Shown here: positions 43,351 through 52,846 of the stretch, in pieces
Layout of the letters: the number at the start of each line of letters is the position of its first letter
Numbering within the stretch: position 1 is the first letter of the stretch
NCBI RefSeq assembly: GCF_004217555.1
Contig: NZ_SHKW01000001.1
Coordinates: 4,588,001-4,652,000 of the forward strand
Length of the DNA stretch: 64,000 nt
Origin: Edaphobacter modestus
Lineage (GTDB): Bacteria > Acidobacteriota > Terriglobia > Terriglobales > Acidobacteriaceae
Direction: 5' to 3'
Program-made: the position numbers and the translations under genes
Notes under the pieces: model-generated
What the model was told of the DNA's origin: nothing
The model's input: the letters and a program-made list of their open reading frames with translations, nothing else
Databases searched by the model: none

Positions 43351-44010
43351 GTGCCCTCGAAATACACATTCAAGCAACGCCTTGTGCTGGCCGTCGCTCC
43401 TCCTCTGGCCTACATGATCATCTGCCTGCTTGGAATTACGCTTCGCTACGATGACGTCAGCGAACCGGGCGCCGAGCCGGCCTACCACACGCCTCCACCG
43501 CTCATCTACGCGCTCTGGCACCGCTGTCTGCTGGCCTGCGCGTGGCGTTTTCGCAATGGCGGGATTCACATCCTCATCAGCCAGAGTTTCGACGGAGAGC
43601 TGATCGCCCGCACGATCGAACGGCTTGGCTTTGTGGCCGTCCGGGGTTCCAGCTCACGCGACGGAGTTGTAGGCCTGCGCAACCTGCAGCGGGCCTACCT
43701 CGCAGGAAACTACTGCGCAGTCACCACGGATGGTCCCAGGGGACCGTCGCAGGTGGCCAAGCCCGGCGTCACGCAACTAGCCCAGATCGTCAACGCACCC
43801 GTGGGAGCGATCTATCTTCACCCTCATCGCGCCTGGATGCTCCGTTCCTGGGACCGTTTCCTGATTCCCAAGCCGTTCTCTCGCGTCACTGTGGGCTGGT
43901 CGGCGCCTGCTCCCGCTGAAAGAGAAGCCGTGCAGGCCGCGCTCGATCGTGCCGTCCGAATCGCTGAATCCGGCTCGCCGCAACCGCAGGTTTCCGCACA
44001 CACCCGCTAA
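43351..44010 (+). CDS. DUF374 lysophospholipid-acyltransferase-like protein
   Basis: 219 residues from a GTG. An N-terminal hydrophobic segment (LVLAVAPPLAYMIICLLGI) is followed by the DUF374 pattern: IYALWHRCLL, ILISQSFDGELIA (a Ser replaces the His of the classic HX4D), VRGSSSRDGVVGLR and TTDGPRGPSQVAKPG. These proteins are related to lipid A/lysophospholipid acyltransferases and probably act at the inner membrane in lipid A or ornithine-lipid synthesis. It is followed by queA 29 bp downstream. Confidence 0.85.
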   Translation: MPSKYTFKQRLVLAVAPPLAYMIICLLGITLRYDDVSEPGAEPAYHTPPPLIYALWHRCLLACAWRFRNGGIHILISQSFDGELIARTIERLGFVAVRGSSSRDGVVGLRNLQRAYLAGNYCAVTTDGPRGPSQVAKPGVTQLAQIVNAPVGAIYLHPHRAWMLRSWDRFLIPKPFSRVTVGWSAPAPAEREAVQAALDRAVRIAESGSPQPQVSAHTR

Positions 44011-44039
44011 CCTGGGTCGCCGCACTAAAATCAAAGATA

Positions 44040-45161
44040 GTGCGTGTATCGGACTTCCATTTCGACCTCCCTGAAGAGCTGATCGCGCAGTCGCCTCCAC
44101 CCGTCCGCGGTTCCAGCCGCATGCTCGTCCTCGACCGCCGGGCAGGGGAATACCGCGACAACTTCTTCCGCAATCTTCCAGAGCTGCTTCAACCGGGTGA
44201 CCTGCTCATCCTCAACGACAGCCGCGTCATCCCCGCGCGCCTCTACGCCACACGCGCACGCGGCCCGCAGACACAGGCCGGCTCACCCGACCCTACCGGC
44301 CGCATCGAGGTCCTGCTCACGCAGCAACTAAGCCAGCATGAATGGACCGCGCTCGTGCGTCCCGGCCGCAAAGTGCAACCCGGGGAGCGCCTGCACTTCG
44401 CCGCCTCCCCCACATCCGAGAATCCAGCCCCCACCCCGCTCCTCGAAGCCGAAGTCATCGCCGCCGCCGACTTCGGAGAGCGCACGCTGCGCTTCGCTCC
44501 CACTCCCGAGTTCCGCGCCATCCTCGACCGCATCGGCCACATGCCGCTGCCCCCCTACATCCATCGCAGCGACACTCCGGAAGATCGCGACCGCTACCAG
44601 ACAGTCTTCTCGCACGAACCCGGGTCCGCCGCCGCCCCCACCGCTGGTCTCCACTTCACTCCCGAGATCCTCGATCAACTTCGCGCCCGTGGTGTCCAGA
44701 CCGAAACCCTCACGCTCCATGTTGGCCTCGGCACTTTTCAGCCTGTTCGTGCCGAAAACGTCGAAGACATCCGCCTCCACGCCGAGCACTACACCCTTCC
44801 GCCATCTACCGCGGATGCAATCAACGCCGCCCTTCGCGAGAAGCGCCGCATCATCGCCGCCGGAACCACCACGACGCGTACGCTCGAGCACTGTGCTCAC
44901 ATCGCCTCCACCGATGCCTTCGAGCCGCACGCCGGTCTGCGCCTCCATCCGCACTCCGGCGAGACCAGCATCTTCATCAGCCCCGGATACCAATTCCGCG
45001 TTGTCAGCGGCCTGCTCACCAACTTCCACCTTCCGCAATCCACCCTGCTCATGCTGGTCAGCGCCTTTGCGGGAAGGGAATCGGTCTTTGCTGCCTACAG
45101 TCACGCGGTCCGCGAGCGCTACCGCTTCTTTTCGTACGGCGATTGCATGTTGATCCTGTGA
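44040..45161 (+). CDS. queA: S-adenosylmethionine:tRNA ribosyltransferase-isomerase QueA
   Basis: Transfers the ribosyl moiety of SAM to 7-aminomethyl-7-deazaguanine in tRNA, the penultimate queuosine step. 373 residues with a GTG start. It shows FDLPEELIAQSPP at the N-terminus, LLILNDSRVIPARL, SAAAPTAGLHFT, LHVGLGTFQPVRAE and LLTNFHLPQSTLLMLVSAFAG, all family signatures. The length is slightly above average owing to small insertions. Confidence 0.96.
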   Translation: MRVSDFHFDLPEELIAQSPPPVRGSSRMLVLDRRAGEYRDNFFRNLPELLQPGDLLILNDSRVIPARLYATRARGPQTQAGSPDPTGRIEVLLTQQLSQHEWTALVRPGRKVQPGERLHFAASPTSENPAPTPLLEAEVIAAADFGERTLRFAPTPEFRAILDRIGHMPLPPYIHRSDTPEDRDRYQTVFSHEPGSAAAPTAGLHFTPEILDQLRARGVQTETLTLHVGLGTFQPVRAENVEDIRLHAEHYTLPPSTADAINAALREKRRIIAAGTTTTRTLEHCAHIASTDAFEPHAGLRLHPHSGETSIFISPGYQFRVVSGLLTNFHLPQSTLLMLVSAFAGRESVFAAYSHAVRERYRFFSYGDCMLIL

Positions 45162-45167
45162 TGCTTT

Positions 45168-45632
45168 CTACTGTTTCGTCACCCGCTCGCGAAACTGTTG
45201 GATAGCCGCGTGAACATTCGCGGGCCAAGACCGGTCCTTTTGTCCACGGTATGTCTCTACCCAAACCAATTGGCTGCTGCTGCCGCCAGAGTAAACAAGT
45301 AGTTGTAGAATCTCTTCGTCTGCTGGCCCAATGTCGATACCGGCGAAACTCGCGGACTGCACTTTAAAGGTCAAGTCTGCTGGTTCATCTTTGGTCGCCA
45401 CGGATTTGCCTAGCTCCTTCGCGAGCTCTTTTAGTTGAGATCCCGCGGCGCGATCCATGTTGCCGTATTCCGCTCTTACTACATGTGCGGAAGCCAACTC
45501 CTTGCGAAACGATCCCCAGTCGCACGTAGTATCCTTCTTTTCGGCTGTACAGCCTGTAGCTGCCGACGCCTGTATTACACCCACTCCCAACACCAAGGCA
45601 AAAAACAAAGATAATCCCGTCGAGTTTTTCAT
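45168..45632 (-). CDS. Exported hypothetical protein
   Basis: 154 residues. A signal peptide (1-24) ends ASAATGC; the Cys at ~28 is slightly too far from the hydrophobic core for a confident lipobox. The mature domain (CDWGSFRKELASAHVVRAEYGNMDRAAGSQLKELAKELG...) is mixed alpha/beta and contains two early cysteines (CTAEKKDTTC) that may form a disulfide. No family is recognised. It is tail to tail with queA and divergent from polA. Confidence 0.65.
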   Translation of the reverse strand: MKNSTGLSLFFALVLGVGVIQASAATGCTAEKKDTTCDWGSFRKELASAHVVRAEYGNMDRAAGSQLKELAKELGKSVATKDEPADLTFKVQSASFAGIDIGPADEEILQLLVYSGGSSSQLVWVETYRGQKDRSWPANVHAAIQQFRERVTKQ

Positions 45633-45661
45633 GCCTTTACTGTAGCGGCTAATTTATTCAA

Positions 45662-45689
45662 TTGACTAGCCTGTTTTCTTGAGTAGTGT
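45662..45689 (+). promoter_or_regulatory. Possible polA promoter
   Basis: TTGACT (45662-45667), a 16-nt spacer and TAGTGT (45684-45689), about 47 bases before the polA start codon. The -35 is good and the -10 poor, so this is tentative. Confidence 0.3.
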
Positions 45690-45735
45690 GCACTGTCCTT
45701 AGATTGCTGCCTGAACGCGCTACCATCAAAAGGCT

Positions 45736-48717
45736 ATGGCAAAGACGCCCACCGAATCGAAACCCACCGCGACAAAAGCAACGAAGCCACCCATCTACCT
45801 TCTCGACTCGATGGCTTTCATCTTCCGCGCCTATCACGCAATGCAGCGTTCGCGGCCCATGTCCACGCGCACCGGCATTCCTACTGCGGCGACCTACGTC
45901 TTCGTCAACATGATTAACAAGCTGCGCAAAGACTTCCAGCCTGAGTACCTCGCAGCCGTCTACGACGTCGGAGCCCCCGTGCATCGCAACGAGATGGCCG
46001 CGCAGCTCAAGGACGTCAAAAAATTCAACATCAAGACTCAACAATTCGAGATCATCGAATACGGCGGCTATAAAGCGAACCGAACCGAGACTCCGCCCGA
46101 CCTCATCCAGCAGCAGCCGTACATCCGCCGCGCACTCGAGGCTTTCCGCATTCCCATCCTCTACTACGAAGGCTTCGAGGCCGATGACGTCATCGGCACC
46201 CTCTCCTGCAAGCTTGCCGCCCTCGGCCATCACGTTTACGTCGTGTCGTCGGATAAGGACATGATGCAGCTCGTCAACGACGATGTGTCCATCCTCAATC
46301 CCACCAAAGACAACCTCATCCTGGATCCAGCAGGTGTAGAAGCTGCTCTCGGTGTGCAGCCCGAGCGCGTCATCGATGTCATGGCCCTGCGCGGCGATTC
46401 CATCGACAACATCCCCGGCGCCCCCGGCATCGGCGACAAAGGCTCCGTCGAACTGATCCAGCAGTTCGGCACCGTAGAGGCCGCAATCGACGCCGCAACC
46501 GCCACCCCAGACGCCATCAAGCGCAAGACCTACCGCGAATCCCTCGCCAACAACCGCGAAAACATCCTCCTCTCCAAAGAGCTCGTCACCATTCACACCA
46601 GCGTCCCCATCGAATACACCCTCGATGCGATGCGCACGCAGGCACCCGATCTCGCCGCCTGCCGCGATCTCTTCTCCGAGCTCGAGTTCACCACGCTCCT
46701 CAAAGAACTCGCGCCCGCCCCGGACAACACCGTCATCACCTACGAGCTCAAACCAACCGAAGTTCAGATCAGGCATCTCGTCGAGGAAGCGCGGGCAATC
46801 AATCCTCTGACCAGGCTTCCCAACGGACTTGCCATTGCCATCTTCAAGGACGCGCAGGCCATCGCCGAAGAGGTCGCAGCCGAACCCTCCGAAGACGGTG
46901 CCGAGGCCGAGCCTCCTCCCGCCGAGAACATGTCCCTCTTTGGCGTCGACCCACCCACACCGGCAGCTGAACTCCCGGTTGCCAGGCCCATTGAAGATCC
47001 CGCCTCCCGTCTCGGCCTGGCCGTCAACGATCAGTTCGCCATCGAAGTCTCCCTCGATCAGCCGGGGATCAAGGAGGCGCTTTCCGATGCTTCGCTTCCT
47101 AAAGACGTCCACGACCTCAAGGCCGTCCTCCGCGCTCTGGAGCCACACAACGTCCAGCCTGAAGGCATACGCAACGACGTCATGTTGCTGAGCTATCTCA
47201 TCAACCCAACGCACGGCTCGCACACGCTTCCCGACATCGCCGCGCGCAGTACCAGCCGCGCTCTCGTTCACCAACCGACAAAAGAGAATCCCAACGACCC
47301 CAAACGCCTTCCGGAGGCCGCCGCCGCCGTCGTCCGCCTGGCCACCGCGCTCGGCAGGCAAATCGCCGATTACACGCCCACCGAACACAACATCCCCGCC
47401 GACGATCCCGCTCTCGGCGGAGCCGTCACCCCAGAAATGCTCTTTGCGCCTTCCGCAAAGACCGCGTCGCAAACAGTCGGCGCCGTCTCTCCGCTCCAAC
47501 ACGTCTACGACACCATCGATCTTCCCCTGGTCCCCGTCCTTCTTCGCATGGAGCAGACCGGCGTCCGCATCGATCCCGAGTTCCTGCGTGAGATGTCCAC
47601 GCGCCTCGCCGTCGAGATCGACAACCTCGCCGAGCGTATCTATACCGACTCCGGTCACCGCTTCAACATCAACTCACCGAAACAACTCGGTGACGTTCTC
47701 TTCAACAAGATGCTTCTGCCCAAGCCCATGAAGTACGGCAAGGGTAAGGTCGTCTCCACCGCGCAGGATGTCCTCGAAGAACTCGCAGAAAGCCATCCCA
47801 TCGCCGCGCTCGTCATCGAGCATCGCCAGCTTCAGAAACTCAAAGGCACATATCTCGACGCGCTTCCCATTCTGGCGGACTCCGAAGGCCGTATCCATAC
47901 CACCTTCAACCAGGTCGGCACCGCCACGGGTCGCCTCTCTTCGACGAACCCGAACCTGCAGAACATTCCCATCCGTACTTCTGTAGGTCGCGAGATTCGC
48001 GCCGCCTTCATCGCCGCCAAAGGCAATGTCCTCATGTCAGCCGACTACTCGCAGATCGAGCTGCGCCTGATGGCTCACTTCTCGCAGGACCCCCTGCTGC
48101 TCGATGCCTACCGCACGGGTAAGGACATCCACACCCTCACCGCCTCCGAGGTCTTTGGCGTCGATGCCGCCACCATGGACAAGGAGACGCGCAACCGTGC
48201 CAAAGCCGTCAACTTCGGCATCGTCTACGGCATCTCTCCTTTTGGTCTGGCCGCCCAGCTGGGCATCGATCAGAAGACCGCCAGGCAATATATCGAAACC
48301 TACTTCGAGCGCTACAAGGGTGTGCAACGTTTCATCGAAGAAACACTCGCCACAGTGCGCCGCGAGCAGGCAGTTCGCACCTGCTTCGGGCGCGCCCGTC
48401 CCATCCCCGACATTCAATCCCGCAATCCGAACATGCGCGGCTTCGCCGAACGAACCGCCGTCAATACACCCCTTCAAGGCACCGCGGCCGATCTCATTAA
48501 GCTCGCCATGCTTCGCATCGACGCCGAAATCATCCGTCGCAAGCTGCGCTCACGCATGACCCTCCAGGTCCATGACGAGCTTCTCTTCGACGTCGTTCCA
48601 GACGAAGCCAGAGAGGTGGAGGCATTGGTGAAGCACGAGATGGAGCACGTCGCCGAGTTCTCCGTCCCTATCGTCGCCGAGATCGGTATCGGGACAAACT
48701 GGCGCGATATTAAGTAG
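45736..48717 (+). CDS. polA: DNA polymerase I, proofreading-deficient type
   Basis: 993 residues. The 5'-3' flap exonuclease domain is at the N-terminus (IYLLDSMAFIFRAYHAM, GFEADDVIGTL, SSDKDMMQLV, NIPGAPGIGDKGS). The polymerase domain is at the C-terminus (MSADYSQIELRLMAHFS motif A, RNRAKAVNFGIVYGIS motif B, LQVHDELLFDV motif C). The middle 3'-5' exonuclease-like domain lacks the catalytic acidic residues: no DxE pair, HDLKAVL in place of the NLKYD region, and AAAAVVRLAT in place of the YxxxD segment. An acidic/proline-rich linker of about 60 residues (about 375-430) accounts for the extra length. It acts in repair and Okazaki-fragment processing. Confidence 0.95.
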   Translation: MAKTPTESKPTATKATKPPIYLLDSMAFIFRAYHAMQRSRPMSTRTGIPTAATYVFVNMINKLRKDFQPEYLAAVYDVGAPVHRNEMAAQLKDVKKFNIKTQQFEIIEYGGYKANRTETPPDLIQQQPYIRRALEAFRIPILYYEGFEADDVIGTLSCKLAALGHHVYVVSSDKDMMQLVNDDVSILNPTKDNLILDPAGVEAALGVQPERVIDVMALRGDSIDNIPGAPGIGDKGSVELIQQFGTVEAAIDAATATPDAIKRKTYRESLANNRENILLSKELVTIHTSVPIEYTLDAMRTQAPDLAACRDLFSELEFTTLLKELAPAPDNTVITYELKPTEVQIRHLVEEARAINPLTRLPNGLAIAIFKDAQAIAEEVAAEPSEDGAEAEPPPAENMSLFGVDPPTPAAELPVARPIEDPASRLGLAVNDQFAIEVSLDQPGIKEALSDASLPKDVHDLKAVLRALEPHNVQPEGIRNDVMLLSYLINPTHGSHTLPDIAARSTSRALVHQPTKENPNDPKRLPEAAAAVVRLATALGRQIADYTPTEHNIPADDPALGGAVTPEMLFAPSAKTASQTVGAVSPLQHVYDTIDLPLVPVLLRMEQTGVRIDPEFLREMSTRLAVEIDNLAERIYTDSGHRFNINSPKQLGDVLFNKMLLPKPMKYGKGKVVSTAQDVLEELAESHPIAALVIEHRQLQKLKGTYLDALPILADSEGRIHTTFNQVGTATGRLSSTNPNLQNIPIRTSVGREIRAAFIAAKGNVLMSADYSQIELRLMAHFSQDPLLLDAYRTGKDIHTLTASEVFGVDAATMDKETRNRAKAVNFGIVYGISPFGLAAQLGIDQKTARQYIETYFERYKGVQRFIEETLATVRREQAVRTCFGRARPIPDIQSRNPNMRGFAERTAVNTPLQGTAADLIKLAMLRIDAEIIRRKLRSRMTLQVHDELLFDVVPDEAREVEALVKHEMEHVAEFSVPIVAEIGIGTNWRDIK

Positions 48718-49972
48718 CGCTGGCGCTACGGACGCGCGCGCGTGCATTTTTGGGAGCGCTGCAAACCCGGTTGCGCCCCTCGGCTTTCGCTTGGTAGAGC
48801 GCTCTGTCGGCTGCCTCCAAGAGTTGCTCCGGCGTGTCGTGTACCGTCGGGTAGGCGGTTGCGACGCCGCAACTTACGGTGGCTCGAATACTCATGTCGT
48901 ACGGTCGCTGCGACGGATCGAGTGCCGGAAAGCCGGCCAGCTCGACCATCTTACGCAGGCGTTCCGCCACCTGGAGGCCTGCGGTCTCAGGCGTCGCCGG
49001 CAGCAGGATCATGAACTCTTCGCCGCCAAATCGTGCCGCGTAATCGTCCTTTACGCGAAGTGCCTGCTGCAGCAGGGAACCGATCCGCTTCAGGACCTCG
49101 TCGCCGTAAAGGTGTCCATAGCGGTCATTCAACTGCTTGAAGTGATCGACATCCACGATGATGACGGACAGCGGTGTCCCGGATACCATCGATCTCTTCC
49201 AGAGTTCGACGTACTGCGTATCGAAGGAATGCCGGTTTGCGAGTCCCGTCAAAGCGTCGCTCTCCGATCTCCGGAGCAGCTGCGCATTCAGCCGGTTCAG
49301 ATCGGCTACCAGCAGTTCCCCGCGAAGATGAAGAAGATAATTCAGCCTCTCCTCCCGGCAGGAGCTATAGTTCGCGACCAGCGTGATGGCAGTTGCGCCG
49401 ATCGCAAGCCCAAGACCGAAGATCTTGTCGTTCGGCCCCAGCATATGGTCCCGCCACAGAAAGATCCCATCTCCGCCCAGCATCACGACCGAGGTTGCCA
49501 CCGCATAAGGAAGCCTCAGCCGCATCACGATATTGGTGAACAGAATGACCGCGACCACCGCCATCTGCACGTACGCCGATGCCACGCGGTTCCGATTGGA
49601 TTCCAGGTACAGTTGCGTAATCCCCGCCAGGCAAGCCGCTATTGCGATACTCGACTCGCGAAAGACCTTCTCCGGCCGTCGCAACATGCTCGCGTTCACC
49701 AGCAGGCAGATCGGCGTTACCACCAGCAGCCGTACAACGAACGCCTTGCGGAACTGTTGCGGCGACCCGTAAAAATCGGCAATCAGAAACAGATCGAACA
49801 GAATGATCGCAATCAGCCCCTCGAGCCACAGTCGCCTCGACCTGCGGTCTCCCGTCTCTGTTTCGAAGCGGTTCTCCAGCTCTTTGGGAAACAAGAGCCA
49901 TTGAAATCGAAGGCCCGAAAGCCTGCTGATCTGCCGGTTCACGACCTCACTCTGGACTGGCGGGTTTGGCAT
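48710..49972 (-). CDS. Membrane-bound diguanylate cyclase (GGDEF)
   Basis: 420 residues. Six hydrophobic segments in residues ~50-215 form a membrane sensor region without a recognised ligand domain. The C-terminal GGDEF domain starts near 255 (DALTGLANRHSFD) with the active-site motif GGEEF (316-320) and the C-terminal DRALYQAKAEGRN. The allosteric I-site RxxD is not intact: the expected Arg is Val (VKDD before YAARF), so product inhibition may be lost. It makes cyclic di-GMP. It overlaps the polA end by 8 bp, tail to tail. Confidence 0.9.
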   Translation of the reverse strand: MPNPPVQSEVVNRQISRLSGLRFQWLLFPKELENRFETETGDRRSRRLWLEGLIAIILFDLFLIADFYGSPQQFRKAFVVRLLVVTPICLLVNASMLRRPEKVFRESSIAIAACLAGITQLYLESNRNRVASAYVQMAVVAVILFTNIVMRLRLPYAVATSVVMLGGDGIFLWRDHMLGPNDKIFGLGLAIGATAITLVANYSSCREERLNYLLHLRGELLVADLNRLNAQLLRRSESDALTGLANRHSFDTQYVELWKRSMVSGTPLSVIIVDVDHFKQLNDRYGHLYGDEVLKRIGSLLQQALRVKDDYAARFGGEEFMILLPATPETAGLQVAERLRKMVELAGFPALDPSQRPYDMSIRATVSCGVATAYPTVHDTPEQLLEAADRALYQAKAEGRNRVCSAPKNARARVRSASAT

Positions 49973-50283
49973 AGATGAATTGATTGCGCCTAAGTTGCGT
50001 CGGCGCTTTCTTCCTCCCTTTCAGTCATTTGGTCTAGCACAGCAGTGTACGAAAGTGTTCACATAAAATACTTGGACGCAAAATCGACGCCTGAATGTCG
50101 AGAACGAGGTGCAGCCGGAAAGTAAGTTTCCCACACCGAATCGTCTTTTTAGCAAAATATCTTCCCCAGACGTATCCAAATGGGAGATAACCCTCCTCGG
50201 CTGGTAAACTGGAACTTCGCGTTGGAGCGCTCGCTCCCGTGTGGACATTCTCTGCAGCAGCCAAAAAAGGAAGATCCGAATCC
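49973..50283. other. Divergent intergenic region
   Basis: About 310 bases between the diguanylate cyclase and the TPR gene, with AT-richer stretches near 50045-50080 and 50145-50160 suitable for promoters. No confident -35/-10 pair, RNA or repeat was recognised. Confidence 0.4.
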
Positions 50284-51021
50284 GTGGACCAGCAGACTCG
50301 CCAAGCTCTCAAGCACGACCAGTTCGTCGACACCGCCCAGCACGGCATCGAATGGGCTACCGACAACCGCCGCACCCTCATCCTCGTCGGCTCTATTGTT
50401 GGTGTCCTCATCGTTGTTCTCGCTATCGGTGCCTTCATCTTCAACCACCGCAGTGAACAGGCCGCAACTGCCTTCGGCGAAGCGCTGCAATCCTACCAGT
50501 CGCCCCTTGCTGCTCCCGGACAACAGGTTCCTCCCGGCGTGAAGACCTTTCCTTCGGCCGCTGAGCGCGCCAGGGCCGCCAATCAACTCTTCCTCAAGGT
50601 CGCTGACAACTATGGCATGACCGCCAGCGGAAAGCTTGCCCGTTACTTCGCTGGCCTTACGTACATCGAAGCCGGCCAGCCTGCGCAGGCCGAAAGCACC
50701 CTGAAACAGGTTGCAGGCGGCTGGAACGGCGATCTGTCCTCCCTTGCGAAACTGGCTCTCGCACAGCTCTATCGGCAGACAGGCCGCGACGCGCAGGCCA
50801 TTGAGGTCTACAACGACCTCACCGCGCATCCCAGTTCGTCGGTTCCTGCGGGAACGGCTCAGCTTCAGCTCGCAGATCTCTACGAGACCGAGAACAAACC
50901 AGAGATGGCGAAGAAGATCTACGCTCAGCTCAAGGACAAGGATGCCAAAGGCCCTGCCGGTATGATCGCCGCCCAGAAGCTCAATCCTTCTCCCGCCGGC
51001 GCTGCTCCGGTCGCCCAGTAG
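50284..51021 (+). CDS. YfgM-like membrane-anchored TPR protein
   Basis: 245 residues from a GTG at 50284 with GGAAGA upstream; an in-frame GTG at 50239 is also possible. Residues ~25-55 (EWATDNRRTLILVG, then a single membrane helix) match the ancillary SecYEG translocon/YfgM-type layout. The periplasmic part holds two to three tetratricopeptide-like repeats (AGLTYIEAGQPAQAESTLKQ, ALAQLYRQTGRDAQAIEVY, LQLADLYETENKPEMAKKIY). It probably helps chaperone exported proteins. Confidence 0.8.
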   Translation: MDQQTRQALKHDQFVDTAQHGIEWATDNRRTLILVGSIVGVLIVVLAIGAFIFNHRSEQAATAFGEALQSYQSPLAAPGQQVPPGVKTFPSAAERARAANQLFLKVADNYGMTASGKLARYFAGLTYIEAGQPAQAESTLKQVAGGWNGDLSSLAKLALAQLYRQTGRDAQAIEVYNDLTAHPSSSVPAGTAQLQLADLYETENKPEMAKKIYAQLKDKDAKGPAGMIAAQKLNPSPAGAAPVAQ

Positions 51022-51031
51022 CATCTCTCGG

Positions 51032-52234
51032 TCAGTGGTCGTGCTCGTCGTGCAGAAAGGCGGCGGCGGCGCGGCCAGCGATCGGCCCTCCTGCCCTTCC
51101 CGCCTCGGCTTCTGAACGCAGTTTCGACAACAAGCGCCACTGGTCCTTCTCCTTAACGATGGGAACCCACGCCGGCAGTGGCATCCTGAGATAGTCCGAC
51201 AGCGCGCCCGCGTGAGGTTCGTACAGTGCCCGGATCGTGTGCAGCCGGTCCGCCGACGCATTGTCTCCGCACAGCCGCAGCCTTACCTCTCCCAGCACAG
51301 TGCAAAGCCGCTCGAAATCTTCCTGCGGTAGCCGCTCTCGTCCTGCCTGATCTAGCCAAACCTTCTGCTCCTGGATGTGGAATACGTTCCCTAGATCGAT
51401 TAATGCGTGCCGGGCCATCACAAAGGTCAACTGCGCCTGCCGCGAGGCCGGGCCCTCAAGCACCGAGATCAAAAGGGCGCACGTATCCAGAATCGAGACC
51501 AGTGCCGACAACCAGCTCTGGTTATCGTGCTGCGACCTGTAGTAGCACAGAATCGGATAGGAGATATGGGACTCCAGGATCTCCGCCGACCATCGTTCCC
51601 ACTCTTCCAGCAGGTCGATCAAGGCCTCCTCGGCTCCCTCGAAGCCGTGTCGCCGCAACAGCTCTGCCGCAGTCGGAGGAGACCCTGCCCGGGCGTCCAG
51701 CAGTGCAATGCTCACTTCGCGCCGGGAAAACGACTGATACAGCACCGGAAGGTAGCCGATCACCAGGGCGACGAAACCCAGCCCCACGCCGGACTCGAAG
51801 ATAATCAGCGTCCTCGCCCCGAGACTGTGCGGTACGACATCCCCCAGCCCCAGGGTGAACAGGGTCGTGCCGCTTACATACATCGACGTGCGGAACTTCG
51901 AAAGTCCGGATGCGCTCTGCACGCCCATCACGTCGGTAAAGGGTGTACCCAGCGCAAAATAGAAGAGACCGAATCCCAGGATCAGAAGCATCGCCCAGAG
52001 AAGAAGCAGCAGGATCAGCGAAAGAGGACCATAAATGCTGTAAATCTGCTCCCGGGTCTTCGCCGAGCTCGTTCGTTCCCCGAAGGCCTTCCACGGCTGC
52101 CAGGTCGCAATCAGAAACATCCGTGTAATCCGGAATCGCCCAATCGCTCGCCGCGGAAGAATAATCGTCTGAAATGCGTCCAGAAAGACTGCGGCGCAGC
52201 ATAGGGACCCGGCGATCAGTGCAAGAACATGCAA
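51032..52234 (-). CDS. Two-helix ion channel-like protein (potassium channel pore)
   Basis: 400 residues. Three hydrophobic segments lie at ~3-20, ~70-95 and ~138-160. The pore loop TLFTLGLGDVVP (residues 124-135) sits between the last two, the location and pattern of a K+ channel selectivity filter (TxGxGD). The long C-terminal cytosolic region (about 165-400) is helical and lacks an obvious RCK/TrkA-N Rossmann motif. The ion specificity is inferred from the filter only. Confidence 0.75.
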   Translation of the reverse strand: MHVLALIAGSLCCAAVFLDAFQTIILPRRAIGRFRITRMFLIATWQPWKAFGERTSSAKTREQIYSIYGPLSLILLLLLWAMLLILGFGLFYFALGTPFTDVMGVQSASGLSKFRTSMYVSGTTLFTLGLGDVVPHSLGARTLIIFESGVGLGFVALVIGYLPVLYQSFSRREVSIALLDARAGSPPTAAELLRRHGFEGAEEALIDLLEEWERWSAEILESHISYPILCYYRSQHDNQSWLSALVSILDTCALLISVLEGPASRQAQLTFVMARHALIDLGNVFHIQEQKVWLDQAGRERLPQEDFERLCTVLGEVRLRLCGDNASADRLHTIRALYEPHAGALSDYLRMPLPAWVPIVKEKDQWRLLSKLRSEAEAGRAGGPIAGRAAAAFLHDEHDH

Positions 52235-52408
52235 CGTGGAATTTCCTCTCCGTCGGTCCGTCTGAGTCTCTGCTTTACCTTAGCAGGGCGGCTGATCCTC
52301 GCTCATTCGACGCCCCGCCCACCGCTCCCGGTTTCTTTTTTCTGGGTCTCGCACTTTTCATCGCCAGTTTGGAAGGTCTGGTATACAAAATGCTCTTACC
52401 TCCTCATA

Positions 52409-52846
52409 ATGTCTAGATCGAGCCAAATGGAAAGTCCTCTACATCGCGTGTTGATTGTAGACAGCAATCGTCTTGTTGCAGATACACTCAGCCTCATCTT
52501 CCAAAGAAGCGGCTTCAAAACCCACACTACTTATTCGGTCGAGCAGGCGCTCGCGTCCATCTGGAACTTTCATCCCGATCTACTTGTATGCGGCGTCTCC
52601 ATCCCAGATCATGAGGAGAGCCTCGGGGCCGGTCATGACGGAATCTCTCTGGTCCATGCCATCACCCAGGAATTTCCTTCCTGCCGCATCCTCGTTTTGA
52701 CCGATTGCTACGCCAGTCTTCATGGAATCCGAGAATGCATGGACCGATTCGCCCCTCCCGTAGGAGTCCTCGCCAAGCCCTGCCCGCCCACCGATCTTCT
52801 CCGTGAAGCCAGTGCCATGCTGGCGCTGAGCCGGGTCCATGTCTGA
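52409..52846 (+). CDS. Degenerate receiver-domain protein lacking the phosphoacceptor Asp
   Basis: 145 residues, receiver fold only. Strand 1 reads VLIVDSN (one of the two acidic residues replaced by Ser). The phosphorylation position after the hydrophobic strand (PDLLVCGVSIPDHE) is Gly62 instead of Asp. The switch Thr (VLTDCY) and the Lys (VLAKPCPP) remain. It therefore cannot be phosphorylated in the normal way and is likely a pseudo-receiver. The start at 52409 has no SD; 52427 is possible. It overlaps the next gene by 8 bp. Confidence 0.75.
   Translation: MSRSSQMESPLHRVLIVDSNRLVADTLSLIFQRSGFKTHTTYSVEQALASIWNFHPDLLVCGVSIPDHEESLGAGHDGISLVHAITQEFPSCRILVLTDCYASLHGIRECMDRFAPPVGVLAKPCPPTDLLREASAMLALSRVHV

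Noticed and set aside
45658..47658. 666-codon minus-strand open frame opposite polA
   Set aside because: A shadow caused by the GC-rich third positions of polA; no protein-like domains.
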